From a virus: DNA of 49,496 nucleotides. Below the pieces are notes generated by a model. The model worked only from the letters and a program-made list of their open reading frames with translations. It had not been told where the DNA came from and ran no database searches. Positions 1 through 7,348 of the stretch are shown piece after piece (position 1 is the first letter of the stretch; each line of letters starts with the position of its first letter). Location of the stretch: IMG/VR virus record IMGVR_UViG_3300048625_000063, positions 1 through 49,496 of that record. One strand, 5' to 3'. The position numbers and the translations under genes are program-made.

Positions 1-10
1 ATAGCAAAAC

Positions 11-175
11 TTAGATTCTTGGGAGCGTGTGTAACTTTGCAAAAACTTGGTTTAGGTTATCAAGTTCGTTTTGCGAATAATAGTCGCCGTTTGCTTTACG
101 AGATTCTAGTTCCTCGCAACGCAAGGCAATGGCAAAAATCAAGTCACCGACTTGAATGGGGGTTAGGTTCAACAT
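11..175 (-). CDS. hypothetical protein, 54 aa
   Basis: Short minus-strand reading frame opening with ATG and a GGAAAG ribosome site 4 nt upstream, ending at TAA. The product begins MLNLTPIQVGDLIFAIALRC and has an acidic, Asn-rich second half. I recognise no family. It reads in the same direction as the right-arm genes and would continue that arm if the contig is circular. A plus-strand frame over the same bases (19-234) has no ribosome site and is taken as its shadow. Confidence 0.6.
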   Translation of the reverse strand: MLNLTPIQVGDLIFAIALRCEELESRKANGDYYSQNELDNLNQVFAKLHTLPRI

Positions 176-519
176 TTGCTTTCCTTTGTTTGATTTGGGC
201 TAACTTGCCCCGAATGGCAACGGCCAAAAAATAGGCCATTGCCAAACGGCATTAGTTAGAAAATCTGAAAGTCCACTTTTGAGTTTTGAAAGAACGATGA
301 GGCGAAAGCGGACAACTCCGAAGAGGCCTTGCTTTGCTACAAATCAACTATTGCACACTCCAAATAAAAGCACAACTCCAAACCGCCTAATCGGCGTGTT
401 GCCCTTTGTTTACAAGGGTTCAAAGAGATTTTTTTATTCGGGATAGGTTCGCTTTTTATGGGCTCGGCACACCCACGCAAAATTTCAAAACTTTTGGAAA
501 TGTTTTCACACCTACAATA
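176..519. other. non-coding left-edge region with hairpins and short repeats
   Basis: I find no supported gene here. It holds a 10-bp inverted repeat (216-225 with 234-243, one G-T wobble, loop AAAAAATA), a small CCCTT/AAGGG hairpin at 402-418 followed shortly by a T run, and three loose copies of a GCACAACTCCAAA-like word (about 309-321, 353-364, 370-382). It separates the divergent genes at 11-175 and 535-759, so it is a natural place for divergent promoters or a packaging or replication signal. That role is inference. Confidence 0.45.
483..498 (+). repeat. 16-bp direct repeat, copy 1
   Basis: TTTCAAAACTTTTGGA occurs here, just upstream of the first plus-strand promoter, and again exactly at 802-817 in front of the next gene. 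The placement suggests a shared regulatory site. Confidence 0.55.
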
Positions 520-528
520 TGGTAAGAT
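520..528 (+). promoter_or_regulatory. extended -10 promoter TGG-TAAGAT, leaderless spacing
   Basis: TGG (520-522) followed by TAAGAT (523-528), then six bases to the ATG at 535. No Shine-Dalgarno sequence precedes that ATG. With the usual 6-7 nt between the -10 box and the start point, the RNA would begin on the start codon. Confidence 0.55.
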
Positions 529-534
529 ATATAT

Positions 535-759
535 ATGTCAGAAATAATCGTATCCCTCTCCGGCCTTGGTCAGTTCACTCTAAGCCTTGACCTAGTAGAC
601 CAGCCTGAACCAAGTGACTTAGACCAGTCAGAAGTGTGGCGTGCTACGTTCTGTGACAAGCAGTCAGATGACTGCGAGGTAGTCTACTTTGAGATGGGTG
701 AGGACTATGAGATGTGGGACCTCATTGACGAGGCTATTCAAACATATCGGATGGAATAA
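535..759 (+). CDS. hypothetical acidic protein, 74 aa
   Basis: First plus-strand gene, ahead of the terminase genes. The protein is strongly acidic, has two Cys (FCDKQSDDCEVVYFEM) and ends in a helical acidic tail. No family is recognised. The ATG lies six bases after a -10 box and lacks a ribosome site, which points to a leaderless message. Its position at the head of the packaging genes fits a small head or packaging accessory protein, but nothing in the sequence proves that. Confidence 0.6.
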   Translation: MSEIIVSLSGLGQFTLSLDLVDQPEPSDLDQSEVWRATFCDKQSDDCEVVYFEMGEDYEMWDLIDEAIQTYRME

Positions 760-801
760 CTTTACACATCAAACTGATATGTAAAAATTTTTTGCATAAT
801 T

Positions 802-817
802 TTTCAAAACTTTTGGA
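802..817 (+). repeat. 16-bp direct repeat, copy 2 (overlaps ribosome site)
   Basis: Exact second copy of TTTCAAAACTTTTGGA (first at 483-498). Its 3' end runs into the GGAGG ribosome site of the gene starting at 825, so anything binding it, as DNA or RNA, could affect that gene's translation. Confidence 0.55.
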
Positions 818-824
818 GGACCAA

Positions 825-1055
825 ATGGCCCGTGGACTAACCGACCCTATCGAAACAGAACAAGACAACAATTCCGAAGGCTATCTTTCCCCTAAGGAAG
901 AACGAGCAATGCTTTATGAAATGCAGGAAGTTCTGCAAGAGCTCATCCGCAAGCATAATGAGCTATATGATAAGTATGACAAGATGGATGATAAGCTAAC
1001 TACCCTTCGTGTTGAGAATGAGGCTCTGAAGCTGGTATGGCAGAAGGGGCTCTAA
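825..1055 (+). CDS. hypothetical coiled-coil protein, 76 aa
   Basis: The start is ATG 825, six nt after GGAGG at 815-819; an upstream TTG in the same frame lacks a ribosome site. The second half is a heptad-like coiled coil (about residues 25-72, KEERAMLYEMQEVLQELIRK onward). Its stop overlaps the start of the small terminase gene (TAATG), so the two are translationally coupled. Function unknown; a packaging accessory role is inferred only from position. Confidence 0.65.
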   Translation: MARGLTDPIETEQDNNSEGYLSPKEERAMLYEMQEVLQELIRKHNELYDKYDKMDDKLTTLRVENEALKLVWQKGL

Positions 1056-1594
1056 TGAGTTCCGCTAACAACCAACTACAAGCCTTCCGGGGCTCATCAG
1101 TCCTAGATGACTTGCTACTCAAGGCTGCCGCTGATGGTCGTTCTCCAATGGAGATGGAGCGACTGTCAGGTATTCCAGCGGCTCAGGCTGTGCAGCACGT
1201 TAAGCAGTTGCTAGAGAGCCGTGACGTATGGACCGAGCACCAGCAGCGTCAGCTTCTGCTAAATGAACTACATGAACTAAAGGATAGCCTCCGCGAGCAA
1301 GCGTTGAAGGCCAAGGATTTGGACTCAGCCCGTTTGCTGTTGAAATCCCTAGAGGTAATCGGCAAGAGGCTTGACTCACAGCAGCAGACGCTGGATGAGA
1401 ACGTAATCAAACTATCTAACTACCAGCAGTCAGTTTTGCTGCGTGCTATGAATACGGCGTTGGATTTTGCTAAGAAGCAACTAGCAGAGCGATACCCTAA
1501 CATCTCACATACTGAGCTTGATGAGCTAGTAGCTGATGGTCTTGTGCAGGCTAAATATGAGATTATGGCTGATGAGGATGATTCTAGCCTATGA
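1055..1594 (+). CDS. terS: terminase small subunit (putative)
   Basis: A 179-residue protein directly before and overlapping the large terminase gene, the usual place for the DNA-recognition subunit of the packaging motor. Residues about 25-60 (SPMEMERLSGIPAAQAVQHV) look like a helix-turn-helix, followed by a long helical region. The start chosen is ATG 1055, after AAGGGG and overlapping the previous stop; an ATG at 1037 is possible. The assignment rests mainly on position, length and the HTH. In the family, oligomers of this protein bind the packaging site and pass DNA to the ATPase. Confidence 0.7.
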   Translation: MSSANNQLQAFRGSSVLDDLLLKAAADGRSPMEMERLSGIPAAQAVQHVKQLLESRDVWTEHQQRQLLLNELHELKDSLREQALKAKDLDSARLLLKSLEVIGKRLDSQQQTLDENVIKLSNYQQSVLLRAMNTALDFAKKQLAERYPNISHTELDELVADGLVQAKYEIMADEDDSSL

Positions 1595-3096
1595 TTGACG
1601 GTGTTCTAGATGCAGTAATTGCTGATATTCGGGCAAGGTCCAAGAAGAGCGAATACCTTACCGACATTAAGTTGTGGGCTAGTGAAGTGCTTGGTAAGAC
1701 TCTATGGTCGAAGCAGGAAGAAATTGCGCGAAGCATTGTTGAGAATACCCACACTGCAGTTGTGAGCTGTAACGGTGCTGGTAAGTCGGGACTTGCTGGT
1801 ATTGTGGCAGTGTGGTGGGTAGCTGTGCATGACCCAAATGAGGTTGCGGTTATTTGTTCTGCGCCTACCTACGTGCAGATTGCTCGAGTATTGTTCAAGG
1901 AGATTCAGGATAACTTTAACCTAGCCAAGCAGCATGGTGTTGTGCTTCCGGGATATATAACTCAGGCACAGGAGTGGAAGCTAGATGATGGAACTGTTAT
2001 GGCTTGGGGTCGTAGACCAGCTGATAAAGACCTAGTTAGCTCCTTTCAGGGTATTCACAGACGTTATGTTCTGGTAATCCTAGATGAGGCTGGTGGTATC
2101 CCAGAGGATTTGTATACCGCTACTGAAGCCGTTACTAACACTGAAGGTGCTAGGGTTCTAGCAATTGGTAACCCTGACTCCAGAGGAACACCGTTCCACA
2201 AGATTTTCCGCGAAGACCCAACATGGCACAAGATTAAGATTAGTGCCTTTGATACGCCTAACTTTACTGGTGAGGATATCCCAGAGGGCTTGAAGCCACT
2301 GCTGATTCAGCCTGCATGGGTTGAACGTCAGAAGATTTCATGGGGCGTAGATAGTGCTAGATATAAGAGTAAGATTCTAGCTGAGTTCCCAGATGAAGCA
2401 GATAACACATTCTTCTCGCAATCAGCTATTGACCGCGGTGTAGATACCGATATCCAAGAAGACTACAACCTTAATGCTGTGCTTGGCGTGGACTTGGCAC
2501 GTTTCGGTGAGGATGATTCGGTAGTTTACATCAATCGCTTTGGCCGATGCCGTAAGCTTGAGACTTGGACCAAGGCTACCTCGATTGAGTCAGCTAACCG
2601 TATTCATAAGCTGGCTATTGAGCATGGCGTGAGCGAAGTGCGTATTGACGCATCGGGTCTTGGTGGTCCGATTGTGGACCAAGTGGTAATGCTGGCTCAG
2701 GATAGATACATTGTTATCTCAATGCTAGGTTCCGCTGCATCGCCTGATAACACTCGCTGGCTCAATGCTCGTGCCTTTAACTTTGATAGCCTGCGTGAAC
2801 AGATGCTAGATGGCAAGATTGACCTTGACCCAGATGATAAGGTCCTTATGGATGAAATGCTGATGATTCAGTATAAGTTCTCCGCTAAGGGTTCGATTCA
2901 GATTGAGAGCAAGGATGACATGAGAAACCGTGGCGTAAAGTCCCCAGACAGCCTTGATGCGCTGGTATATGCCGCTGCTGACCTATCACACATCATAAAT
3001 AGCCCATTTGCTGGTCAAAAGCATGGTGACATTGTGCCATTTGATGAGAGTCTTGTAAATGATTATGACCCATTCCTCAGCTCTTGGACTTGGTAA
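1591..3096 (+). CDS. terL: terminase large subunit
   Basis: ATP-driven DNA packaging motor with a C-terminal headful or end-cutting nuclease. Of 501 residues, Walker A is SCNGAGKS (59-66) and Walker B is LVILDEAG (161-168), with the catalytic Glu after the Asp. The RNase H-like nuclease shows acidic residues at D301 (GVDLARFGEDDS), D353 (RIDASGLGG) and about D453/D456 (SPDSLDALVYA). Length and motif order are normal for siphophage TerL. It overlaps the small subunit by ATGA, so translation is coupled. It docks on the portal encoded next. Confidence 0.95.
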   Translation: MIDGVLDAVIADIRARSKKSEYLTDIKLWASEVLGKTLWSKQEEIARSIVENTHTAVVSCNGAGKSGLAGIVAVWWVAVHDPNEVAVICSAPTYVQIARVLFKEIQDNFNLAKQHGVVLPGYITQAQEWKLDDGTVMAWGRRPADKDLVSSFQGIHRRYVLVILDEAGGIPEDLYTATEAVTNTEGARVLAIGNPDSRGTPFHKIFREDPTWHKIKISAFDTPNFTGEDIPEGLKPLLIQPAWVERQKISWGVDSARYKSKILAEFPDEADNTFFSQSAIDRGVDTDIQEDYNLNAVLGVDLARFGEDDSVVYINRFGRCRKLETWTKATSIESANRIHKLAIEHGVSEVRIDASGLGGPIVDQVVMLAQDRYIVISMLGSAASPDNTRWLNARAFNFDSLREQMLDGKIDLDPDDKVLMDEMLMIQYKFSAKGSIQIESKDDMRNRGVKSPDSLDALVYAAADLSHIINSPFAGQKHGDIVPFDESLVNDYDPFLSSWTW

Positions 3097-3159
3097 ATAG
3101 CAAGATAATATAGTTTTATAACGTTTTGAGAACGTTTCAGGAGCTTTTGAGAAGGAATT

Positions 3160-4578
3160 ATGACTGAATTTAACGAGGAACTACAGGCCCAAATAGCAGA
3201 GAATGAGTTTCTCCGTGAGTCTTATTCAAGCATGGCTCAGGCTATTCTTGCCTTTGATGACGCTGGATGGAACACTGCTAACGCAGGTGGCTCTGGCGAT
3301 GGCTTTACTTTGCAGGAACTGCAGGATGCAGCGAAGCGTATTCGTGAAAGCACCGAGGGTAACCCACTGCTAAAGCGTGGTTGCGGTCTTCGTACTAGCT
3401 ATATCTTTGGTCGTGGCGTGTCATTTGCTGACCAGCCACCTCGTATCCAGAAGTTCATTCAGGACCCACGTAACCAAGAAGTGCTGTTTTCTCCTGAGGC
3501 ACAGACTGTAAATGAGCGTGCAAACTTCACTGATGGTCAGTTCTTCCTACTTGCTAACATAGCAACCAAGCAGTTCCAGCGTATTCCTTTCGCTGAAATC
3601 ACTGCTGTTGTGACTGACCCTGATGATGCAGAGCGTGTTCGCTATATCCGCAGAACTTGGACCAACAAGATTCAGGAACTATCCTCTGGTGCAGCCAAAG
3701 AAACCATTAAGCAGGTTTGGTATCCAGTAGATACCTATACTCCTGAGAATGGCCGCTATGTTGCATCTATTCAGGGCAACCCTGTGGATGTGAAGTTCCG
3801 TATGTTCAACTTCCACGTGAACCGCAGAAGCGGTCAGGTGTGGGGTGTGCCAGATGCTTTCCCTGCTCTTCCTTGGGCACACGCATACAACGAGTATCTA
3901 AAGGATGGCTCTCGTATGCTGAAGGCTTTGTCTATGTTTGCATGGCAGCTAAAGAGCAAGACCAAGGCTGGAGCAACTAACGCAGCTGCTGCTATTGCTA
4001 CCCCAAAAACTGCTGGCTCTGTTGCAGTTACTGGAAGCGACATGGAACTTAGTTCAATGCCTCGTGGTAACTCAATCAACCTAACCGATGGTAGACCACT
4101 TGGTTCAATGGTTGCATCTGCCCTTGAGGTATCTGTTGTTGCTTTGCTATCTGACCCCGGAACCTCCGGTGCGTATGGAACTGCACAGACGCTAGATGTT
4201 CCTACTGTGAAGGCGATGGAATCTCGTCAGCAGTCATGGGTTCTATTCTACAAGCGAGTAATGATGTTCTTTGGAGCAAAGACTGATGCCCTAGAGGTTA
4301 ACTTCCCTAAGATTGAGACTGAGCCAAGCCAGCGTTTGACTCAGGCACTTGCTCTAGCATATGAGGGCAAGGCTATCTGGCAGGATGAATACCGTGCAGC
4401 AATTATTGAAACTCTTGACGTTCCTCGCCTACACCTTGAGCCACCTCCAGTTGATGGTGCTGCTGCCGCAGGCAATGCTCAAAGCAATGTTCCAGCGCAG
4501 GGAAACTCAGGCGCAGTAGGCTCAATGCAAAGCAACACTAATGCAACTGCAAAGCAGGATGCTAAACCTGTAGCATAA
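3160..4578 (+). CDS. portal protein
   Basis: A 472-residue protein between the large terminase and the capsid protease. It starts at ATG 3160 after GAGAAGGAATT. Portals form the dodecameric ring at one capsid vertex through which DNA enters and leaves. I see the mixed central region (GCGLRTSYIFGRGVSFADQP) typical of actinophage portals and a low-complexity Ala/Gln/Asn-rich tail from about residue 425, likely disordered. Position, length and sequence character support the call; there is no catalytic motif to check. Confidence 0.88.
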   Translation: MTEFNEELQAQIAENEFLRESYSSMAQAILAFDDAGWNTANAGGSGDGFTLQELQDAAKRIRESTEGNPLLKRGCGLRTSYIFGRGVSFADQPPRIQKFIQDPRNQEVLFSPEAQTVNERANFTDGQFFLLANIATKQFQRIPFAEITAVVTDPDDAERVRYIRRTWTNKIQELSSGAAKETIKQVWYPVDTYTPENGRYVASIQGNPVDVKFRMFNFHVNRRSGQVWGVPDAFPALPWAHAYNEYLKDGSRMLKALSMFAWQLKSKTKAGATNAAAAIATPKTAGSVAVTGSDMELSSMPRGNSINLTDGRPLGSMVASALEVSVVALLSDPGTSGAYGTAQTLDVPTVKAMESRQQSWVLFYKRVMMFFGAKTDALEVNFPKIETEPSQRLTQALALAYEGKAIWQDEYRAAIIETLDVPRLHLEPPPVDGAAAAGNAQSNVPAQGNSGAVGSMQSNTNATAKQDAKPVA

Positions 4579-4588
4579 TACATACGTG

Positions 4589-4597
4589 TGCTATAAT
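4589..4597 (+). promoter_or_regulatory. extended -10 promoter TGC-TATAAT
   Basis: Perfect TATAAT at 4592-4597 with an upstream TGC and no good -35. The predicted start near 4604 gives a leader of about 25 nt containing TTGGAG before ATG 4630. It would give the head genes their own message. Confidence 0.55.
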
Positions 4598-4629
4598 AGT
4601 GTATAACAAGATAACTTATTGGAGAATTT

Positions 4630-5613
4630 ATGACTGTTTCCCTAAATGAGTCCTTTGCCTTTAGCGCAACTGGCTCTGGTAAAAAGTGGAGCGTAAAAGT
4701 TATCGAATCCGGATGGGGTTCGTCTGGCTATTACCCAGCAGCAATGCTGGAGGAGTTTGGACCACAGGTATTCAAGAAGGGCACTAAGGTGTTCATGAAT
4801 CACCCATCTGTGAATGAAGAGAGCGATAGACCAGAGCGTGATGTAAATCAGCTCGCTGGTAAGCTCGTTTCTGATGCCAAGTTCGATGGCACTGGCCTTG
4901 TTGCCGAAGTTGAATTTTACTCACACTTTGCCCCAATCATCAAAGAGATGGCTGGGGATGTAGGTTTGTCTATCCGCGCATTGGGCGAGTCCCGTGTTGG
5001 AGAGGCAGAGGGCCGTCAGGGTCCAATCATCGAAGCACTGGTGGCAGACCCACTGACGAGCGTAGATGTTGTAACTGTAGCCGGAGCAGGTGGCAAATTC
5101 TTGTCTTTGCTTGAGAGCTACACTAGAAAAGACGAAGAAGCCTCTGTGCTCTCGGAGTCTGTATCGGAAGGAAACGAAATGACTATCACCAAGGATGAGT
5201 TTGACGCAGCTATTGCTGACGTTAAGGCAACCTTCGCTGAAGCTTTCGGCCCTCTGTCGGAATCTGTGAAGGTTCTTGTAGAGTCTGCAACCCCTGCTGA
5301 GACCGATGAGGCTGCTGAAGAAGCTGCTGAAGAGGTTGCTGCTGTGGACCCTGTAGAAGTTGCTGAGAAGTTCAACGAATCTGGTCTACCAAAGATTTCG
5401 CTAAAGCGCGTAGCTGAGGCAATGAAGTCGGAGACCAACACCAAGACTGTTGACGAGCTAATCGCAGACGAGAAGGCATATGTCTCGGCTGTAAGCGAGT
5501 CGGCTAACAAGGCTGTAGCTACTGACACCACTGGTGTTATCAGCGAAGCCAACACCACCAATCTAGCTGATGAGTTCAACTCCGTTGTAACTCGCATCGC
5601 TGGCAACAAGTAA
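4630..5613 (+). CDS. capsid maturation protease with C-terminal scaffold-like region
   Basis: A 327-residue protein. Residues 1-165 resemble phage prohead proteases: the opening around VIESGWGSSGYYPAAML, a candidate catalytic His in FMNHPS (H58) and a candidate Ser in GDVGLSIRA (S114). Residues about 184-327 are acidic, Ala/Glu-rich and helical, like a scaffolding domain. In this family the protease cuts scaffold and capsid N-termini during head maturation. A good ribosome site precedes an in-frame ATG at 5179, so the C-terminal part may also be made alone. The catalytic residues are assigned by pattern only. Confidence 0.85.
   Translation: MTVSLNESFAFSATGSGKKWSVKVIESGWGSSGYYPAAMLEEFGPQVFKKGTKVFMNHPSVNEESDRPERDVNQLAGKLVSDAKFDGTGLVAEVEFYSHFAPIIKEMAGDVGLSIRALGESRVGEAEGRQGPIIEALVADPLTSVDVVTVAGAGGKFLSLLESYTRKDEEASVLSESVSEGNEMTITKDEFDAAIADVKATFAEAFGPLSESVKVLVESATPAETDEAAEEAAEEVAAVDPVEVAEKFNESGLPKISLKRVAEAMKSETNTKTVDELIADEKAYVSAVSESANKAVATDTTGVISEANTTNLADEFNSVVTRIAGNK
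5179..5613 (+). CDS. internal-start scaffold protein, 144 aa (nested, putative)
   Basis: In-frame ATG 5179 inside the protease gene is preceded by GGAAGGA (5166-5172) with 6 nt spacing, at least as good a ribosome site as the gene's own. The product (MTITKDEFDAAIADVKATF onward) is acidic and helical, like phage scaffolds. Nested scaffold genes inside the protease gene are known from lambda (Nu3 inside C). That it is used here is inference from the ribosome site and domain boundary. Confidence 0.5.
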   Translation: MTITKDEFDAAIADVKATFAEAFGPLSESVKVLVESATPAETDEAAEEAAEEVAAVDPVEVAEKFNESGLPKISLKRVAEAMKSETNTKTVDELIADEKAYVSAVSESANKAVATDTTGVISEANTTNLADEFNSVVTRIAGNK

Positions 5614-5624
5614 AGGAAAAGTAA

Positions 5625-5969
5625 ATGGCTCTTAACGAGATTTACAAGAACGCCGATGAGCTAGTTCTTCCTGTAGCAAGCACCGTAAAATCCGGTGACA
5701 TGGTTCAGGTAGGTCAGCTAGTTGGTTTGGCACAGAAAGACGCATACGCTGGCGAGAACGGTAGCTACTACACCACTCTAAAGTTCAATGGCGTTGTAAA
5801 GCTATCCACCCTAGTAGCAGTAACTGTTGGCGCAGCGGTTTACATTACTTCGGCTGGAGTAATCAACGTTACCGCTTCCGGTAACAAGTTCATTGGACAC
5901 GCAGTTACTGCAAAGTCTACCACCACCGCAGGCGACATTTATGTTCGTCTCGTATCGGCTGCAGCGTAA
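5625..5969 (+). CDS. head decoration protein (DUF2190-like)
   Basis: A 114-residue protein between protease and major capsid genes, with an AAAGGAAAAG ribosome site. The beta-rich sequence with DELVLPVASTVKSGDMVQVG and a run of small residues and turns (AVTVGAAVYITSAGVINVTA) matches the pattern of DUF2190-type decoration proteins that trimerise on the capsid surface and stabilise it. Length and position agree. No active-site motif is expected. Confidence 0.72.
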   Translation: MALNEIYKNADELVLPVASTVKSGDMVQVGQLVGLAQKDAYAGENGSYYTTLKFNGVVKLSTLVAVTVGAAVYITSAGVINVTASGNKFIGHAVTAKSTTTAGDIYVRLVSAAA

Positions 5970-5980
5970 GGATAAAGCAA

Positions 5981-7078
5981 ATGACCGAAAATATCACTTC
6001 ACGCCACATTGAGGCTGCTAAGGTTCTTGAGGGTGCACTTCGCGGTGACCGCATGGACAAGCTCAAGCTTCAGGAAGGTATCAGCACCTCTGACCTACCT
6101 GTGCAGCTTACCCCAACCATCAACAAGATTCTTCTTGAGAACTACGCAACTGCTCCAAAGGTTTGGAACTCGTTTGCAACCAAGATGGTTCTTGATGACT
6201 TCCGCGCACAGCCTTTCCTAAACCTCAAGTACGAGGATGACGGCAAGGACAACGGCGGAGACACCTTCCGCGATGGTTCGCTACCAACCGTAGGCGAGTA
6301 CGATGAGTACCCAACTGCTGGCTGGTTCTCGACCACCGAAAGCTCGATGCAGCTAAAGAAGTCGGGTCAGCGTATCCGCTTCAGCTGGGAAGCTATCGTT
6401 AACGATGGCAACATCGGCCTACTAGAGCGTCTACCTATCGAGCTTGGCCTAAAGGCTGCTGGTAAGGAAGACGAAGAAGTTACCAAGCAGCTAGTTTCGA
6501 CCACTGGTCTAAACGCTACCAACTTCAACTCGACCAACGGCAACCTGTTCAACTTTGCACTTACTCTAGAGAACCTAGAGCTTGCAATTCAGGCAGCTAA
6601 CACTCAGGTATACAACGGCAAGACCATCACCCCTGTGTCTCGCTTTGCCTTGGTTATCCCAGCAGCTCTTGAGCTTACTGCACGCAAGATTCTTGCTGTT
6701 CAGTCCGTTCAGACTGACGTAACCTCTGGTGATATCGCAACCCGTACCATCACTGGTAACCCAATTGGTTCGCAGGTTGAGATTGTTGTAAACCCTTGGA
6801 TTAAGACCATCAACAGCGCAGCTGACGCTTACTGGTTCCTTATCCCAGTTCCAAGCGCAACCATGAACCCATCGGTAGCCCTAGGCTTCCTCCGTGGATA
6901 CGAGGCTCCTGAGCTTCGCATCAAGATGAACGGTGGAACCTTCCTAGGTGGCGGTGACGTTCCTGCTCGTGATGGTTCGTTCGACAACGATGACTTCGAG
7001 ATGCGAATCCGTCACATCGCAACTGGTGGCTTCATTGTTCCAGCCGGAACCATCGCTTCACGCGGTGGCGCAAGCTAA
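5981..7078 (+). CDS. major capsid protein
   Basis: A 365-residue protein in the standard place after the decoration protein, with an AAGGAT ribosome site before ATG 5981. The sequence has the HK97-fold feel: a helical N-terminus (ITSRHIEAAKVLEGALRG), a central domain, and a C-terminal part with conserved-looking GGDVPARDGSFDNDDFEMRI. Codon use here is more uniform and GC-richer than in flanking fibre genes, as expected for the most highly expressed gene. A terminator follows directly. Confidence 0.9.
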   Translation: MTENITSRHIEAAKVLEGALRGDRMDKLKLQEGISTSDLPVQLTPTINKILLENYATAPKVWNSFATKMVLDDFRAQPFLNLKYEDDGKDNGGDTFRDGSLPTVGEYDEYPTAGWFSTTESSMQLKKSGQRIRFSWEAIVNDGNIGLLERLPIELGLKAAGKEDEEVTKQLVSTTGLNATNFNSTNGNLFNFALTLENLELAIQAANTQVYNGKTITPVSRFALVIPAALELTARKILAVQSVQTDVTSGDIATRTITGNPIGSQVEIVVNPWIKTINSAADAYWFLIPVPSATMNPSVALGFLRGYEAPELRIKMNGGTFLGGGDVPARDGSFDNDDFEMRIRHIATGGFIVPAGTIASRGGAS

Positions 7079-7094
7079 GCACAAACCAACTGAG

Positions 7095-7124
7095 AACCCC
7101 TGCCCACTTTCGGGTGGGGGTTTT
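7095..7124 (+). terminator. rho-independent terminator after the capsid gene
   Basis: CCCAC (7103-7107) pairs with GTGGG (7114-7118), with further C/G pairing outside, followed by TTTTCTTTT. It lies 17 bases after the capsid stop codon. Confidence 0.75.
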
Positions 7125-7142
7125 CTTTTAGGAAAGGAAATC

Positions 7143-7256
7143 ATGGCAGCACGCAAAGTAGTTCGCAAGCACAAGGATACAAAAAAGGACTCTGCTAAGA
7201 GCAATAAAGAAAAGAAGCACAGCAAGAGTCATAAAAAAGATTCTAGTCGCAGATAG
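7143..7256 (+). CDS. tiny lysine-rich basic protein, 37 aa
   Basis: ATG 7143 follows AGGAAAGGAAATC. The product has 12 Lys, 4 Arg and 3 His against 4 acidic residues (MAARKVVRKHKDTKKDSAKS onward), so it is likely to bind nucleic acid, perhaps DNA in the capsid or RNA. It is too short for family assignment. It is bracketed by two terminator hairpins with no visible promoter between them, so it would be made by read-through from the capsid message at a reduced level. The larger frame that includes it runs antisense to nothing useful and overlaps the capsid gene. Confidence 0.6.
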   Translation: MAARKVVRKHKDTKKDSAKSNKEKKHSKSHKKDSSRR

Positions 7257-7260
7257 CAAG

Positions 7261-7290
7261 AATCCCTCACCTTCGGGTGGGGGATTTGCT
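7261..7290 (+). terminator. rho-independent terminator
   Basis: AATCCCTCACC (7261-7271), loop TTCG, GGTGGGGGATT (7276-7286): an 11-bp stem with one T-G pair and a stable tetraloop, then TGCTTTT. It ends the basic-protein message just before the RNR promoter. Confidence 0.8.
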
Positions 7291-7314
7291 TTTGCGTCAG
7301 GACAATGGTATAAT
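7286..7314 (+). promoter_or_regulatory. promoter of the RNR gene
   Basis: TTGCTT (7286-7291), 17-bp spacer, perfect TATAAT (7309-7314) with TGG before it (extended -10). The start near 7321 leaves a leader of about 28 nt with AAGGAGG. Confidence 0.7.
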
Positions 7315-7348
7315 AATAGACCACTCAAAATTACAAGGAGGAACATTA

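Noticed and set aside
19-234. Plus-strand 71-codon frame at the left edge
   Set aside because: No ribosome site, odd composition, and the opposite strand carries a better small gene (11-175).
5118-5609. 163-codon minus-strand frame in the capsid protease gene
   Set aside because: Serine/alanine-rich mirror of the acidic scaffold region, without a ribosome site.
6948-7142. Upstream part of the open frame leading into the basic protein
   Set aside because: Overlaps the capsid gene and crosses a terminator; the ribosome site supports ATG 7143.
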